DNA of 64,000 nucleotides from Roseobacter sp. SK209-2-6 (GCF_000169455.1 NZ_AAYC01000011.1:1-64000); one strand, 5' to 3'; positions 28,476 to 38,431 are shown, counted from the stretch's first letter. Translations and numbers: made by a program. The notes: generated from the letters alone by a model not told the origin.

Positions 28476-30911
28476 ATGAAAACCAGAACCAGGGCTGTTG
28501 TTATCGGTGGCGGAATCGCGGGTTGCTCCGCGCTTTATCATCTGACCCAGGAGGGCTGGGCCGATGTGGTTCTGGTTGAGCGCGATGAACTGACCAGCGG
28601 CACCACCTGGCATTCGGCGGCACAGGTGACCAACTTTGGCATGAACCAGACCATGGTGGGTCTCAAAAGCCATTCGATCAAGCTCTACCAGGAGCTGGCC
28701 AATGACCCGGATTACCCGATCAATTACCACCACGGCGACGGTGGCATCCGGCTGGCCAATACCGAGGCGCAGATGCAGGGCTACCGGCATTTTGCTTCGA
28801 TGGCGCGGGGCATGGATGTGCATTTCGAGGTCATCGATGCCGAAGAATGTGCCCGCCGTCATCCGCTGGTCTCAACCGAGAACCTCCTGGGCGGGCTTTG
28901 GGATCCCTTTGATGGCGACATCGACCCCGCACAACTGTGCCAGGCATTAGCGCGCCGCGCCCGCAAAGCAGGTGCCGAGGTCTACCGCAACACCCCCGTC
29001 ACCGGGCTCACCCAGCACCCCGACGACACCTGGACGGTGCATACCGCCAAGGGCGATATCGATTGCGACGTGGTGGTCAATGCCTGCGGCTACCGGGTGA
29101 ATGAGGTGGCCGCGATGATGGGCGTGCATCACCCCGTGGCTTCGATGGAGCACCAGTATTTCCTGACCGAGGAGATCCCCGCCATCAAGGAGGCCGGCCA
29201 CCGGATGCCGCTCCTGCGCTGCCCCATCTCGGACTACTACTGTCGTCAGGAGAAAAACGGCCTCCTGGTTGGGTTCTATGAGCAGGATTGCAAGACCTGG
29301 GGCATGGACGGGATCGACCCGAATTTTGTCAATGCGCTCTGCCCCGATGATCTGGATAGGGTCACGGATGTGCTGGAGGGCGCCTTTGCCCGCATGCCCG
29401 CGCTGATGGAGACCGGGATCCATACCGTGGTAAACGGCCCGATCACCTATACCATCGACGGCGCGCCGCTGGTGGGGCCAATTCCGGGCAAGCGCAATGC
29501 CTATTGCATCATCGGGCTGCGGGCGGGCCTGGGCGAAGGCGGCGGCCATGGTTGGCTCCTGGCGCAGCAGATCGTCCATGGCGAGGCCTGCTATGACACC
29601 TGGTGCATCGACCCCCGCCGCTTCGGCCCGCATACAAATGTGGAACTCACCGCCCTGAAGGCCATCGAGGATTATCAGAACGAGTTCCGCTTCCACTTCC
29701 CGCATGAGCACCGTCCGGCAGGCCGCAATGCCCGCACCACGCCGCTCACGCCCATTCTGGCGTCCGAGGGTGCGGAATTCGCCGTGGTCAACGGCTGGGA
29801 GCGCATGGACTACTTGAAGCCAAGCCCGGAGTTCCACCCCAGCCTCAGCTTCGGATTTGACGAGGCCTTTGATCTGGTCGCCGCCGAAGTGAAAAATGTG
29901 CAGGAAAACGTTGGCCTGGCAGAGGTCAATGGCTTCAACCGCATCGAGATCACCGGCACGGACCGCCACAGCTTCCTCGGCCGGATGTTCTGCACCAAAG
30001 TGACGCAAAAGCCCGGGCGCGTCGGCCTTGGCTATCTCTTGAACCATCATGGCATGGTCAAGGGTGAAGCGACCCTGGCCAATCTGCCCGCCTCGGACCG
30101 CGGGCCAGAGCGTATCTGGTACGGCTCCGCCGCCGCCAGCGAGCTGCATGACATGGACTGGCTCTGCCAGCATATCCAGCCGGGCGAGGATGTTCAGATC
30201 CGTTCCCTGACCAATGACCAGACCATTCTGGTCCTGGCCGGCCCCCGGGCGCGCGATGTGCTCTCCCGCGCAGCCCGGGGTGACTGGTCGCGCCAGGCCT
30301 TCCCCTGGCTTTCGGCCCGCGAATGCTTTATCGGCATCGCCCCGGCAACGGTGCTGGGCGTCAGCTTCTCCGGTGAGCTGGCCTATGAGATCCATGTGCC
30401 AAACGCCTCGCTCTATGCCGCCTATCAGGCCCTGTGCGAGGCCGGGAAGGAGCATGGCTTGCAGCTTTTCGGAGCCCGCGCGGTAGATTCGATGCGGATG
30501 GAGAAGGGCTTCCTGCACTGGAAGGCGGATCTGCTGACAGAATTCGACCCCTATGAGACCGGGCTGGAGCGTTTTGTGCATCCGGACAAGGGTGATTTCA
30601 TCGGTAAGCCCGCGCTGATGGAGCACCTGCAGCGCGGCCCGCGCAAAAAGCTGGTGACGCTGAAGATCGCCAGCACAAGCATGCCCGCCCATGGCGGCGC
30701 CTCGCTGATGCTGGGGGAAGAGGTCATTGGCACCGTAACCTCAGGCGACTGGGGCCATCGCACCGGGCTCAACCTCGCCTATGCCTTTGTTGATCCGGCG
30801 CAGGCGGAAATTGGCAATACCCTGCAGTTGGACGCCTGCGGCGAGAGGGTCCCGGCAGAGGTGATTGTCCCCTGCCCCTATGATCCAGACTACACCCGCA
30901 TGCGCAGCTAG
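28476..30911 (+). CDS. FAD-dependent dimethylglycine/sarcosine dehydrogenase-like protein with GcvT domain
   Basis: An 811-residue two-part enzyme. The N-terminal DAO-fold FAD domain has GGGIAGCSALYHL (residues about 11-23) and the SGTTWHSAAQ segment, where the His matches the site of covalent FAD attachment in dimethylglycine dehydrogenase. A C-terminal GcvT-type folate domain (from about residue 430) carries GVSFSGELAYEIH and GARAVDSMRMEKGFLHW. Such enzymes demethylate N-methylglycines and pass formaldehyde to tetrahydrofolate. The exact substrate (dimethylglycine, sarcosine or another methylated compound) cannot be read from sequence. It would supply methylene-THF for the serine-cycle operon 8 kb away. 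Confidence 0.88.
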   Translation: MKTRTRAVVIGGGIAGCSALYHLTQEGWADVVLVERDELTSGTTWHSAAQVTNFGMNQTMVGLKSHSIKLYQELANDPDYPINYHHGDGGIRLANTEAQMQGYRHFASMARGMDVHFEVIDAEECARRHPLVSTENLLGGLWDPFDGDIDPAQLCQALARRARKAGAEVYRNTPVTGLTQHPDDTWTVHTAKGDIDCDVVVNACGYRVNEVAAMMGVHHPVASMEHQYFLTEEIPAIKEAGHRMPLLRCPISDYYCRQEKNGLLVGFYEQDCKTWGMDGIDPNFVNALCPDDLDRVTDVLEGAFARMPALMETGIHTVVNGPITYTIDGAPLVGPIPGKRNAYCIIGLRAGLGEGGGHGWLLAQQIVHGEACYDTWCIDPRRFGPHTNVELTALKAIEDYQNEFRFHFPHEHRPAGRNARTTPLTPILASEGAEFAVVNGWERMDYLKPSPEFHPSLSFGFDEAFDLVAAEVKNVQENVGLAEVNGFNRIEITGTDRHSFLGRMFCTKVTQKPGRVGLGYLLNHHGMVKGEATLANLPASDRGPERIWYGSAAASELHDMDWLCQHIQPGEDVQIRSLTNDQTILVLAGPRARDVLSRAARGDWSRQAFPWLSARECFIGIAPATVLGVSFSGELAYEIHVPNASLYAAYQALCEAGKEHGLQLFGARAVDSMRMEKGFLHWKADLLTEFDPYETGLERFVHPDKGDFIGKPALMEHLQRGPRKKLVTLKIASTSMPAHGGASLMLGEEVIGTVTSGDWGHRTGLNLAYAFVDPAQAEIGNTLQLDACGERVPAEVIVPCPYDPDYTRMRS

Positions 30912-30926
30912 CCTGCCCAAACACAT

Positions 30927-30964
30927 TCGAGGGTTCAGGGCGGGGACGCGCTCTGAACCCTCGA
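30927..30964. terminator. Bidirectional stem-loop between convergent genes
   Basis: TCGAGGGTTCAG (30927-30938) pairs perfectly with CTGAACCCTCGA (30953-30964), a 12-base stem. It lies between the converging dehydrogenase and degP genes. No T-run is obvious on either side, but the position fits a shared terminator. Confidence 0.65.
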
Positions 30965-31037
30965 CAGAAAGCCTGAGGAAGATCTTGGGGCTGGGCAGGA
31001 CGCTGCTCTTTTTTGCCCTGCCGCAGCCCTTCCTTGT

Positions 31038-32171
31038 TCAGGCCTCCTGATCAGCCCGGTTGCCCAGGGTGACATCGATCTCCAGGGTTTTGCCCCGGCG
31101 CAGGATTTCCATTTTGGTTTCTTCCTCGGGGTTGTTCATCGCCACGGCCTTAGTCAGGTCGCGCAGCTCACCCACCTCGGCGCCGCCAAAGGAGACAACC
31201 ACGTCGCCCGGTTTCAGTCCCGCGGCTTCCGCCGGGCTGTCAGCGACCACGCTTTCAATCACCACGCCCTTGCCTGCCTCCAGGCCCAGGACATTGGCAG
31301 CATCCTCTGAGAGCGGCTTGATCTGTACGCCCAGCCAGCCCCGGTCGATGCGGCCGTCATCCTGCAGGTCGGCGACGATATCGCGCACCAGATCGGAAGG
31401 CACCGCAAAGCCAATGCCGACCGAACCGCCATCCGGAGAGAAGATAGCGGTGTTGACGCCCACCACATCGCCCTCGCCATTGAACAAGGGCCCGCCGGAG
31501 TTGCCCCGGTTGATCGCGGCATCGGTCTGAATGAAGTCATCAAAGGGCCCGGCATTGATATTGCGCGAGGTGGCCGAGACGATACCCGAGGTCACAGTGC
31601 CCGAGAGGCCAAAGGGGCTGCCCATGGCAATGACCTCTTCGCCGACGCGCAGATCCCCGGAAGAGCCGAACTCCACCACCGGCAGGTCTTTCCCTGCCTC
31701 AATCTGCAGCAGCGCGATATCGGTCAGCGGATCGGCCCCGATCACCTCTGCCGCATGTTTGCTGCCGTCAGATAGCGTCACCTCGACGGTATCGGCGCCC
31801 TTGACCACATGGTGGTTGGTGACGATCAGCCCCTCCTCGGAAATCACAAAGCCGGAGCCCGCGCCTTTGGTCGGCCGCATCTGGCCTTGACCTGGCATCT
31901 GATGGCCAAAGCGGCGGCGGAATTCTTCAAAGAAATCCTCACCCGGCGACATCTGTTTGTGCGGCTTAGCACCTGCTTCGGCTTTAGTGGTGCGCTTGCC
32001 GGTGACTTCGACATAGACAACTGCAGGCGAGACGCTTTCGACCAGATCGGCGTAGCCGCCGCTGCCTGGCACAGCCAGGGCCGGAGCGGGCGCAAGGGAC
32101 AGCAAGACGGTTGCGGCAACGGCGGTGCTCAGCCCGAAGACTGCAGAACGGGAGGGAGTGCGAGTGATCAT
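31038..32171 (-). CDS. degP: DegP/HtrA-family periplasmic serine protease
   Basis: A protease of about 377 residues with a signal peptide (hydrophobic AVFGLSTAVAATVLL, cut near ALA). The trypsin-like catalytic triad is visible: His in GLIVTNHHVVKG, Asp in DPLTDIALLQ, Ser in RGNSGGPLF. A single PDZ domain follows (GWLGVQIKPLSEDAANVLGLE, with GDVVVSFGG), so it is shorter than E. coli DegP with two PDZs and closer to DegS or DegQ-like forms. The ATG at 32171 has an AGGA site. It is divergent from a two-component system, a common way envelope stress genes are arranged. Confidence 0.92.
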   Translation of the reverse strand: MITRTPSRSAVFGLSTAVAATVLLSLAPAPALAVPGSGGYADLVESVSPAVVYVEVTGKRTTKAEAGAKPHKQMSPGEDFFEEFRRRFGHQMPGQGQMRPTKGAGSGFVISEEGLIVTNHHVVKGADTVEVTLSDGSKHAAEVIGADPLTDIALLQIEAGKDLPVVEFGSSGDLRVGEEVIAMGSPFGLSGTVTSGIVSATSRNINAGPFDDFIQTDAAINRGNSGGPLFNGEGDVVGVNTAIFSPDGGSVGIGFAVPSDLVRDIVADLQDDGRIDRGWLGVQIKPLSEDAANVLGLEAGKGVVIESVVADSPAEAAGLKPGDVVVSFGGAEVGELRDLTKAVAMNNPEEETKMEILRRGKTLEIDVTLGNRADQEA

Positions 32172-32323
32172 ATCAGGTTTCCTTGCGATGAAGTGATGCA
32201 AGAGAGATCGGCCGCAAGGATTTCAGCCGCCTGTCATCTCCTATACAGATCTGTAATGTGTTTTCCCGGCGCGGAAGACCTATATTGACCAGATTGGGAA
32301 CTGGCAGCAGCAAAGAGGCCTGC

Positions 32324-32998
32324 GTGAAGATACTGGTGGTCGAAGACGACAAGACGACGGGGCCCTATGTGGCTGCGGGCCTGCGCGAAGAGGGCCATAC
32401 GGTGGATCTCTTGGCCAATGGCCGCGAAGGCCTGGTGCAGGCTGCGGCTGCGGACTACGACGTCCTGGTGCTGGACCGCATGCTGCCGGATCTGGACGGA
32501 CTCTCGCTGATCAAGACCCTGCGCGGCGCGGGCAATCGCACCCCCGCGATCATGCTGACGGCGGTGAGCGGGGTGAACGACCGGATCGAGGGGCTGGAAG
32601 CCGGCGCCGATGACTATTTGGTGAAGCCCTTTGCCTTTGGGGAGCTATCCGCCCGCGTCGCCGCCCTGGCCCGTCGTCCGGGGCTTCAGCAACAGGAAAC
32701 CCGGCTCTGTGTCGGGGATCTGGAAATGGATCTGGTCCAGCATAAGGTCACCCGCGCGGGCCAGGAGATCCCCCTCCTGCCGCGGGAATTCACCCTCTTG
32801 GAGCATCTGTTGCGGCGTAAGGGCCGGGTGCAAACCCGCACCATGCTGCTGGAGGCGGTCTGGGACATCACCTTTGATCCCCAGACCAATGTGGTGGAGA
32901 CCCATATCTCGCGGCTGCGGGCCAAGGTGGACCGGCCCTTTGACAATGAGCTGATCGAAACCGTGCGCGGCGCGGGGTATCGCATTGCTGTCGCTTGA
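32324..32998 (+). CDS. OmpR-family response regulator
   Basis: A 224-residue response regulator starting at GTG (32324), where VKILVVEDDKT opens the receiver. The acidic pair is EDD, the phosphoacceptor lies in LVLDRMLPDLDG, and the conserved Lys in YLVKPFAFGE. A winged-helix DNA-binding domain follows (FTLLEHLLRRKGRVQTRTML, VVETHISRLRAKVD, with RGAGYRI). It overlaps the next kinase gene by 14 bases. Divergent degP suggests an envelope-stress or PhoP-like role. Confidence 0.92.
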   Translation: MKILVVEDDKTTGPYVAAGLREEGHTVDLLANGREGLVQAAAADYDVLVLDRMLPDLDGLSLIKTLRGAGNRTPAIMLTAVSGVNDRIEGLEAGADDYLVKPFAFGELSARVAALARRPGLQQQETRLCVGDLEMDLVQHKVTRAGQEIPLLPREFTLLEHLLRRKGRVQTRTMLLEAVWDITFDPQTNVVETHISRLRAKVDRPFDNELIETVRGAGYRIAVA

Positions 32999-34358
32999 TC
33001 GAAACGACAGGTTGCGCGGCCTTCTGCGATCTTCCCCTGTGCGGCAGTCCCTGTGGCTGTCGCTCCTGTTCCTGTTGACCAGTGCACTGAGCCTAGGCAT
33101 CACCTATTACGTCGCAAAATCCGCGCAACAAAGCGCCATTGAAGAGAGCCTCATCCAGGATATGGCGGGGTTTCAGGCCACGCCCTCTGCTTCGGCACTT
33201 GCGGTTCTGGTGCGCGCGCAGACCTCTGAAAGCGACCCAAAGAAGCGTTTGCTCAGCTATCGGCTGCCAAACGGTCGCGTGATTGCAGGCAATTCTGCAG
33301 TAACGCAGCAAGAGGCAGGGTTCAGACTGGTTGTGCTCGGTCCTGAGCCAACACCGGTCCAGGGGCCCTTTCTGCTGCTCAGCCGTCATATCCATGGCGG
33401 GCTGATGACCGTGGCAGAAAGCGCGGATCCTCTGGAAAAACTCCAAGAGACCTTTCTGCGGGTTTTTCTGTTCAGCCTGCTACCCGCCATTGCCATCGCG
33501 GTTTTGGGCGGGGTTCTGCTGGCCCGACGCTCCGCACGGCGTTTGACCGAACTGGAACAGGTCCTAGCGCGCCTCACCACAGGGGACCTAACCGCCAGAG
33601 CCTCTACCCCAGTGGGCGCCACGGATGATCTGAACCGGATCAGCACCAGCGTAAACCGAATGGCAGAGGCGCAGGAAAACTCGATGATGGCGCTAAAACA
33701 GGTCTCTGCCGATATCGCGCATGACCTCAAAAGCCCTATCCAACGGGTCTCGGTCCATGCTGAGAGGCTCCAGGCGATACCTGGCCTACCCGCAGAGGCC
33801 AAAGAAATCGCTGCTAAGACCCTGGCGGAAACCAAGGGCATCGACCAGACCTTCCAATCGCTTTTGCAGATTGCTCAGATTGAAGGCGGCTCTCCCGCGG
33901 CACGGTTCCAGACGGTGGATCTAGCTGACACGGCACGGACGATAGCCGAGATCTATGAACCCGCCGCCGAGGAAGAAGGCCGTAGGCTGCAATTGGACTT
34001 GCCGGAAGGACCGGTATTCGTGCGCGGTGACAAGACCCTCATTGGGCAATTGCTGGCCAATCTGCTGGAAAATGCGCTGCGACATACACCACGAGGCAGT
34101 GACATTCACCTCTCGCTCCTTGGGGGCAGGCAACCGCAATTGATCCTGCGCGATCACGGGTCCGGGATCCCGCAGAAGGAACAGGTCAATGTCTTGCGCA
34201 GGCTCTACCGTTTGGAGCGGAGTCGTAGCACCCCAGGTAGCGGTTTGGGCCTCAGCTTGGTCCAAGCAATCGCTGATCTGCACCGGGCGGACCTCACACT
34301 CAGGACCGTTGAACCCGGTCTGGAGGTCCAGGTCAGCTTTCCAAAGGCGGATGTCTGA
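32985..34358 (+). CDS. Sensor histidine kinase partnering the OmpR-type regulator
   Basis: A 457-residue membrane kinase, starting at TTG in the track, inside the regulator's end. Two transmembrane helices (about residues 25-45 and 157-180) flank a periplasmic loop. HAMP follows, then the dimerisation/phosphoacceptor region with His in SADIAHDLKSPIQ, and an ATPase domain (NLLENALRHTPRG, RDHGSGIP, GSGLGLSLV). A later GTG is a possible alternative start. It pairs with the preceding regulator. Confidence 0.92.
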   Translation: MLSLDRNDRLRGLLRSSPVRQSLWLSLLFLLTSALSLGITYYVAKSAQQSAIEESLIQDMAGFQATPSASALAVLVRAQTSESDPKKRLLSYRLPNGRVIAGNSAVTQQEAGFRLVVLGPEPTPVQGPFLLLSRHIHGGLMTVAESADPLEKLQETFLRVFLFSLLPAIAIAVLGGVLLARRSARRLTELEQVLARLTTGDLTARASTPVGATDDLNRISTSVNRMAEAQENSMMALKQVSADIAHDLKSPIQRVSVHAERLQAIPGLPAEAKEIAAKTLAETKGIDQTFQSLLQIAQIEGGSPAARFQTVDLADTARTIAEIYEPAAEEEGRRLQLDLPEGPVFVRGDKTLIGQLLANLLENALRHTPRGSDIHLSLLGGRQPQLILRDHGSGIPQKEQVNVLRRLYRLERSRSTPGSGLGLSLVQAIADLHRADLTLRTVEPGLEVQVSFPKADV

Positions 34359-34360
34359 AT

Positions 34361-36679
34361 TTACCCGTCCAGCGCGTTGCGCAGGGCCCGCGCCAGATGC
34401 GCCTTCTCCATTGGCTTTTGCAGAAATTGGAAATTGCTAAGGGGCTTTTGCGTACCTTCAAGATGTGCCTGCGGGAAACCTGACATCAGTACCACGCGGA
34501 TTTCCGGATGTTTGTTTTCAAGGAAATGCGCCAGATCGACACCACTGTCCCCGCCCGGGAGCACCACATCTGCAAGCACAAGTGCCGGCCTTGGGTTTCG
34601 CCCAATGCTGCGCAAGGCGCCAGAGACCGTGGTTGAAGCAGAGACCTCATAGTTCAGCGTTTCCAAAATGCCGCGCAGCGTGCCCTGTACAGCATTATCA
34701 TCTTCGAGCAGATGCACATGCTCGCCGCTGCCCCTCAGGATCTCCACCGTTCTTGGTAAACTGCGTAAACGCGGTTTCTCTTGCGAGCGTGGCAGGAAAA
34801 GAGAAACCCGGGTTCCTTTTCCCGGACAGCTTTCAATACGCGTGTCGCCACCAGATTGGCGGGAAAACCCAAATACCATCGAAAGTCCCAATCCGCTGCC
34901 CTCACCAACACCTTTGGTGGTGAAATAAGGTTCAACGGCGCGCTGAAGGTTCTCCGCGCTCATTCCGGATCCGGTGTCCTTTAGCGCAATTTCCACATAG
35001 TCTCCAGGCGCTAAGATACCAGTTTCAGCACCACTGCTGGCCGCGTTCGTCCAGATGCGATTGCGACAAGAAATTTCTATGCTGCCACCATCTGGCATCG
35101 CATCACGGGCATTCATTGCCAAATTGAACAGCGCACTTTCGAACTGAGAGGAATCCGCAAAAACCGGCCACAAGCCTGAATCCTGCGTGCAGTGCACCTT
35201 GATCCCGTCTCCCAAAATGCGATCCAGTGCCTCTGCGAGATCCGGAACCAGTTCAGAAAGGTTGACCGCTTCGGGCTGCAGGGGTTGTTTGCGAGAAAAC
35301 GCCAGCAGCTGCCGGGTAAGTTCGCCCCCCTTCTGTGCGGCTTCCTTGATAGCATCCGCCAATTCATGATCTGGATCTTCCGCCACTTTCAACAGTTCCG
35401 CATTGCCCTGAATGACCGTCAGAAGATTGTTGAAATCATGGGCAATGCCACCTGTTAACTGTCCGATGGCTTCCAGCCGTTGCGCTTCGAACAGAGTTGC
35501 CTCCAGTTCTTTGCGGTCCGTCACATCGGTCAAAAGACCTACAGATCGCACCGATCTGCCCTGGTTGTTGACCAGACATTTGCCATGGGCCGCGAACCAA
35601 CGATAGCTGCCGTCAACAGCCCGAAAGCGGTGCTCATGGTTGAACGGCACATCCGGTTCCTTCAGATGTCGCTCCAACTCTTCTTGATATGGGCCAAAGT
35701 CTTCTGGATGCAAAAACGCGGAAATGCCATTCGCGACAAGAACGTCGCGGAAATCCGCAGCTTCATACCCCAGCGAAGAGACAAAACCCGGCGACAGAAA
35801 GAGATGGTCAGATTCAATGTCCCAATCCCAGATCGCGGCACTTTGCGTCGCGAGGGCATAGCGCTCTTCGCTTTCCCGCAATCGCTTTGTCCGCTCTTCC
35901 ACCTTGGCTTCCAGCTGGGAATTCAGCTCCTCCATCCTGAGGCGCAGGGCATTTTGCTCTGTCACATCTTCTTCACTCAGGATGGTGACAAAACCTCCGG
36001 TCACCGGGTCGCGGCCGCGACGTGCCCGAATGCGATGAACGCGATTGCCCTGCTGCGTGCGGACCAATTGTTCGGTATCCAGGGTCTTGCCAGTCTTTGC
36101 GATCTGTAAAAGCGCCCTTGCCACCTCTGGATCTTTCAGGCGCGCTTCCAGATCATTTGAACTCAGCATAGCTGAGGATTTGCCATAACAAGACAGCGCA
36201 GCGGGGTTTTGCACCAGGAGTTTGCCCTCGTAGGAATAGGTGCTGACCATCAAGGCAGAAACACGGGCGGCCTCCAGAATACGAATCGCTTCCTCATCCG
36301 CAAACTGATCGACGAATTGTTTCACTTCGATCAAAACGGCACTTACGCCCTCTTCGATCAGGACTGGCAAAAATGACAGAAGCACCGTTTTGGGAACACC
36401 TTGGGGATATAGCGTCCAGGTGTCCTGCAACCTGTGATCACCCGATGAATGCCTCACAATTTGCCGTAGCCGCTGGCGTACCGTATCGCTATCGCTGGAG
36501 AAATCTCGCTCCAAGAGATCCTGGAGATCCCTGCCCTCCCAGAATTGAATGGCTGCTGGATTAGCCCACCAAATCCCGTGCCGCTCCACATCAAAGATCC
36601 ACAGAGGTGTGGCCAAATGATTGAAATGCTCCAGGCTAGCGTGGCCAGGGAAACAGCTATACCCGTTGGAACTGTCCAT
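34361..36679 (-). CDS. Hybrid PAS-domain histidine kinase with C-terminal receiver
   Basis: A kinase of about 772 residues. I chose the ATG at 36679 (MDSSNGYSCF). Upstream in-frame codons add 21 residues with no domain. The layout is PAS-like, a second PAS, a coiled coil (RMEELNSQLEAKVEERTKRL), a PAC-containing PAS (YRWFAAHGK), the HisKA domain with His in GGIAHDFNNLL, an ATPase domain (DTGSGMSAENLQ, GSGLGLSMV), and a receiver with the phosphoacceptor Asp in LVLADVVLPGG. No transmembrane segment is obvious, so a cytoplasmic sensor is likely. It ends 3 bases from the end of the preceding kinase, convergent. Divergent from the double-GAF gene. Confidence 0.9.
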   Translation of the reverse strand: MDSSNGYSCFPGHASLEHFNHLATPLWIFDVERHGIWWANPAAIQFWEGRDLQDLLERDFSSDSDTVRQRLRQIVRHSSGDHRLQDTWTLYPQGVPKTVLLSFLPVLIEEGVSAVLIEVKQFVDQFADEEAIRILEAARVSALMVSTYSYEGKLLVQNPAALSCYGKSSAMLSSNDLEARLKDPEVARALLQIAKTGKTLDTEQLVRTQQGNRVHRIRARRGRDPVTGGFVTILSEEDVTEQNALRLRMEELNSQLEAKVEERTKRLRESEERYALATQSAAIWDWDIESDHLFLSPGFVSSLGYEAADFRDVLVANGISAFLHPEDFGPYQEELERHLKEPDVPFNHEHRFRAVDGSYRWFAAHGKCLVNNQGRSVRSVGLLTDVTDRKELEATLFEAQRLEAIGQLTGGIAHDFNNLLTVIQGNAELLKVAEDPDHELADAIKEAAQKGGELTRQLLAFSRKQPLQPEAVNLSELVPDLAEALDRILGDGIKVHCTQDSGLWPVFADSSQFESALFNLAMNARDAMPDGGSIEISCRNRIWTNAASSGAETGILAPGDYVEIALKDTGSGMSAENLQRAVEPYFTTKGVGEGSGLGLSMVFGFSRQSGGDTRIESCPGKGTRVSLFLPRSQEKPRLRSLPRTVEILRGSGEHVHLLEDDNAVQGTLRGILETLNYEVSASTTVSGALRSIGRNPRPALVLADVVLPGGDSGVDLAHFLENKHPEIRVVLMSGFPQAHLEGTQKPLSNFQFLQKPMEKAHLARALRNALDG

Positions 36680-37115
36680 AAAGCGGTTTAATCCTCGTAG
36701 CTTTCCTTCCCCAATTCTACCTATTGCTCGGCAACACCCCAAGCAAATTCAAACTTGTAGAGAAAGACTGTGATACGCCCATGACGTGTTTCACCCCCTG
36801 CTTCACCTACCCCCCGCCGCGCTTTTGTCTCCTGAACCAAGTAACCCGCGGGCAAGGTTTTACACGCGGTAAAGGCGCATAAGTAAGTTGATACTAAGCA
36901 AAAGAGTGTATCCAATAGCAACAAGGCTCAATCTGGTTTCGAAATCATCTTCCGACCACCCTATCTATCACTTGATTGTAACCAATCCCCCCTGCAGCAT
37001 GGGATCTAGGGCAGCGTTTTTACGGTGAGGTAACTTTGTTAACCGCTCTGTGGCAAAATAAGTGAGCTGCAATAGACAGTAGACCGATCGCAAATGTTCC
37101 GAGGATCGCAGCAAA
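36680..37115. other. Divergent intergenic region between hybrid kinase and GAF-protein genes
   Basis: About 435 bases with no credible coding region. A 67-codon frame on the minus strand lacks any recognisable protein features. It presumably holds both divergent promoters. Confidence 0.5.
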
Positions 37116-38327
37116 ATGCAGATGAATGAACAGTACGAACACGGCCAAGGCGCATCAGATGAACTGATGGTGCTCTCCTGTTCGACTGGCCTCGAATTTC
37201 TGCAACGCTTTGTCGAAATCCTGGCAGATTGTTTCGAAGCAGATCTGGTGACAATTGGCGAGCTCAAGGTGATGGAGCGAGAATGCATCAGAGTCTTGGC
37301 CAGCAGTTTTGACAGCAAATCCCTGGGCGAGATGGAATATGAGGCCGGTGGCACACCCTGTCAGGATGTGGTCAAATCTGCAAGGCAACAGACCTTTCTG
37401 CGGGGTATCCAAAAGGACTACCCACTGGATGAAATGTTCGTCCAGGAGAATATTCAGAGCTATATCGGCTTCCCCCTGACCAATAAGGAAGGTGCCGCAA
37501 TTGGCCTGATCCAGGCTGCATGGCGACGCGAAATCGACCAGGAGGAGGCCGATCATCTGACGGAAACGGTAGGTTTGTTCCTTCTCCGTCTCAGCGCCGA
37601 GCTGGAAACACTGCACGCCATGCGCATTCTCAGCGCGCTTGCTTTGGGACACAACCAGCAAGGAAGCAATGACCCAATTGCCCTCTTGTGTGAACAGATG
37701 CAGGCCGCACTCAAAGTGCGCTGGGTCATCGTATCCGAGACCTATGATAAAGATCCCAGCTGCTACCGCCTGCTGTCCAAATGCCAGGACGGGATCATTG
37801 AACAGGGCGCCATGGGAGAATTGCGCCCCTATGAGGGCTCTCCCTGTAACTTGTTGAAAAACAGCGATCAGGTTTTTATCCCCGATGGTTTGCCAGAACG
37901 CTTCCCGGACCACCCTGGCATCAGATCGCAAAAGCTGGTGTCCTACCTCGGGCAAAACATCCGCGCCGAGGATGGTACACTGCTTGGGCATTTTGCCATT
38001 CTTCATGATGGCGCGCTGCAGCCCCGCACCAGTGAAGCGGATCTCTTCAAACTCTTTGCCGCCCGCGTGGCCTCAGAGCTTCGTCAGATGCGCAAGAAGA
38101 GTGCGCAGTCCCATGGCTTTGACCAGCGTGGCCTGACCCAAGCCGACAAATTGGCTGAGCGACTGGCGCATATGGATGCCAGGATCTCGGAACTGAACGC
38201 GGAACAGGATTTCGACGGCGTGACCCGCAACGCCTTGGAACATCTTTCAAATGACATCACCGCCTCTGAAACCCTGCTAAAAGGGATCAAAAACAGTGTG
38301 CGCCCAAAGGGCTCAAAACACTACTGA
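37116..38327 (+). CDS. Double-GAF-domain protein without visible output domain
   Basis: A 403-residue protein. Two GAF-like domains are visible: residues about 15-170 (FLQRFVEILADCFEADLVTIGEL, then GGTPCQDVVKS and IGFPLTNKEGAAIGLIQ) and about 180-335 (LCEQMQAALKVRWVIVSE, GSPCNLLK, and GTLLGHFAILHD). The C-terminus is charged and helical, with no histidine kinase, GGDEF or DNA-binding domain. It probably senses a small ligand or redox state and passes the signal by protein contact. Divergent from the hybrid kinase, so a partner role is plausible. Function unknown. Confidence 0.65.
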   Translation: MQMNEQYEHGQGASDELMVLSCSTGLEFLQRFVEILADCFEADLVTIGELKVMERECIRVLASSFDSKSLGEMEYEAGGTPCQDVVKSARQQTFLRGIQKDYPLDEMFVQENIQSYIGFPLTNKEGAAIGLIQAAWRREIDQEEADHLTETVGLFLLRLSAELETLHAMRILSALALGHNQQGSNDPIALLCEQMQAALKVRWVIVSETYDKDPSCYRLLSKCQDGIIEQGAMGELRPYEGSPCNLLKNSDQVFIPDGLPERFPDHPGIRSQKLVSYLGQNIRAEDGTLLGHFAILHDGALQPRTSEADLFKLFAARVASELRQMRKKSAQSHGFDQRGLTQADKLAERLAHMDARISELNAEQDFDGVTRNALEHLSNDITASETLLKGIKNSVRPKGSKHY

Positions 38328-38361
38328 AGCTGGCGGGCCTACTAAACAGTGGTGCACGCAG

Positions 38362-38389
38362 AAAAACGGGCCGAGAGTTTCCCGGCCCG
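38362..38389 (-). terminator. Rho-independent terminator of the serine-cycle operon
   Basis: On the minus strand CGGGCCG (from 38389) pairs with CGGCCCG (to 38367) across a 9-base loop, followed by TTTTT (38366-38362). It lies about 40 bases after the mcl stop, a standard operon terminator. Confidence 0.85.
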
Positions 38390-38431
38390 ATGTAATTTAT
38401 CCAATGCGGTTTCGCCGATACGGCGGGCGAT

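Noticed and set aside
28947-30692. A 581-codon minus-strand open frame within the dehydrogenase gene
   Set aside because: It is the shadow of the GcvT-fused dehydrogenase, with no ribosome site or recognisable motif.
36721-36924. 67-codon minus-strand open frame with a hydrophobic start (possible lipoprotein)
   Set aside because: The hydrophobic stretch is short, the rest is charged and repetitive, and the segment lies in a promoter region. Not enough to call a gene.
38400-38430. GTTTCGCCG word near the serine-cycle terminator as a possible fifth parS copy
   Set aside because: Only the first half matches (the continuation is ATACGGC rather than CGAAAC), so it is not a palindrome of the parS-like type.
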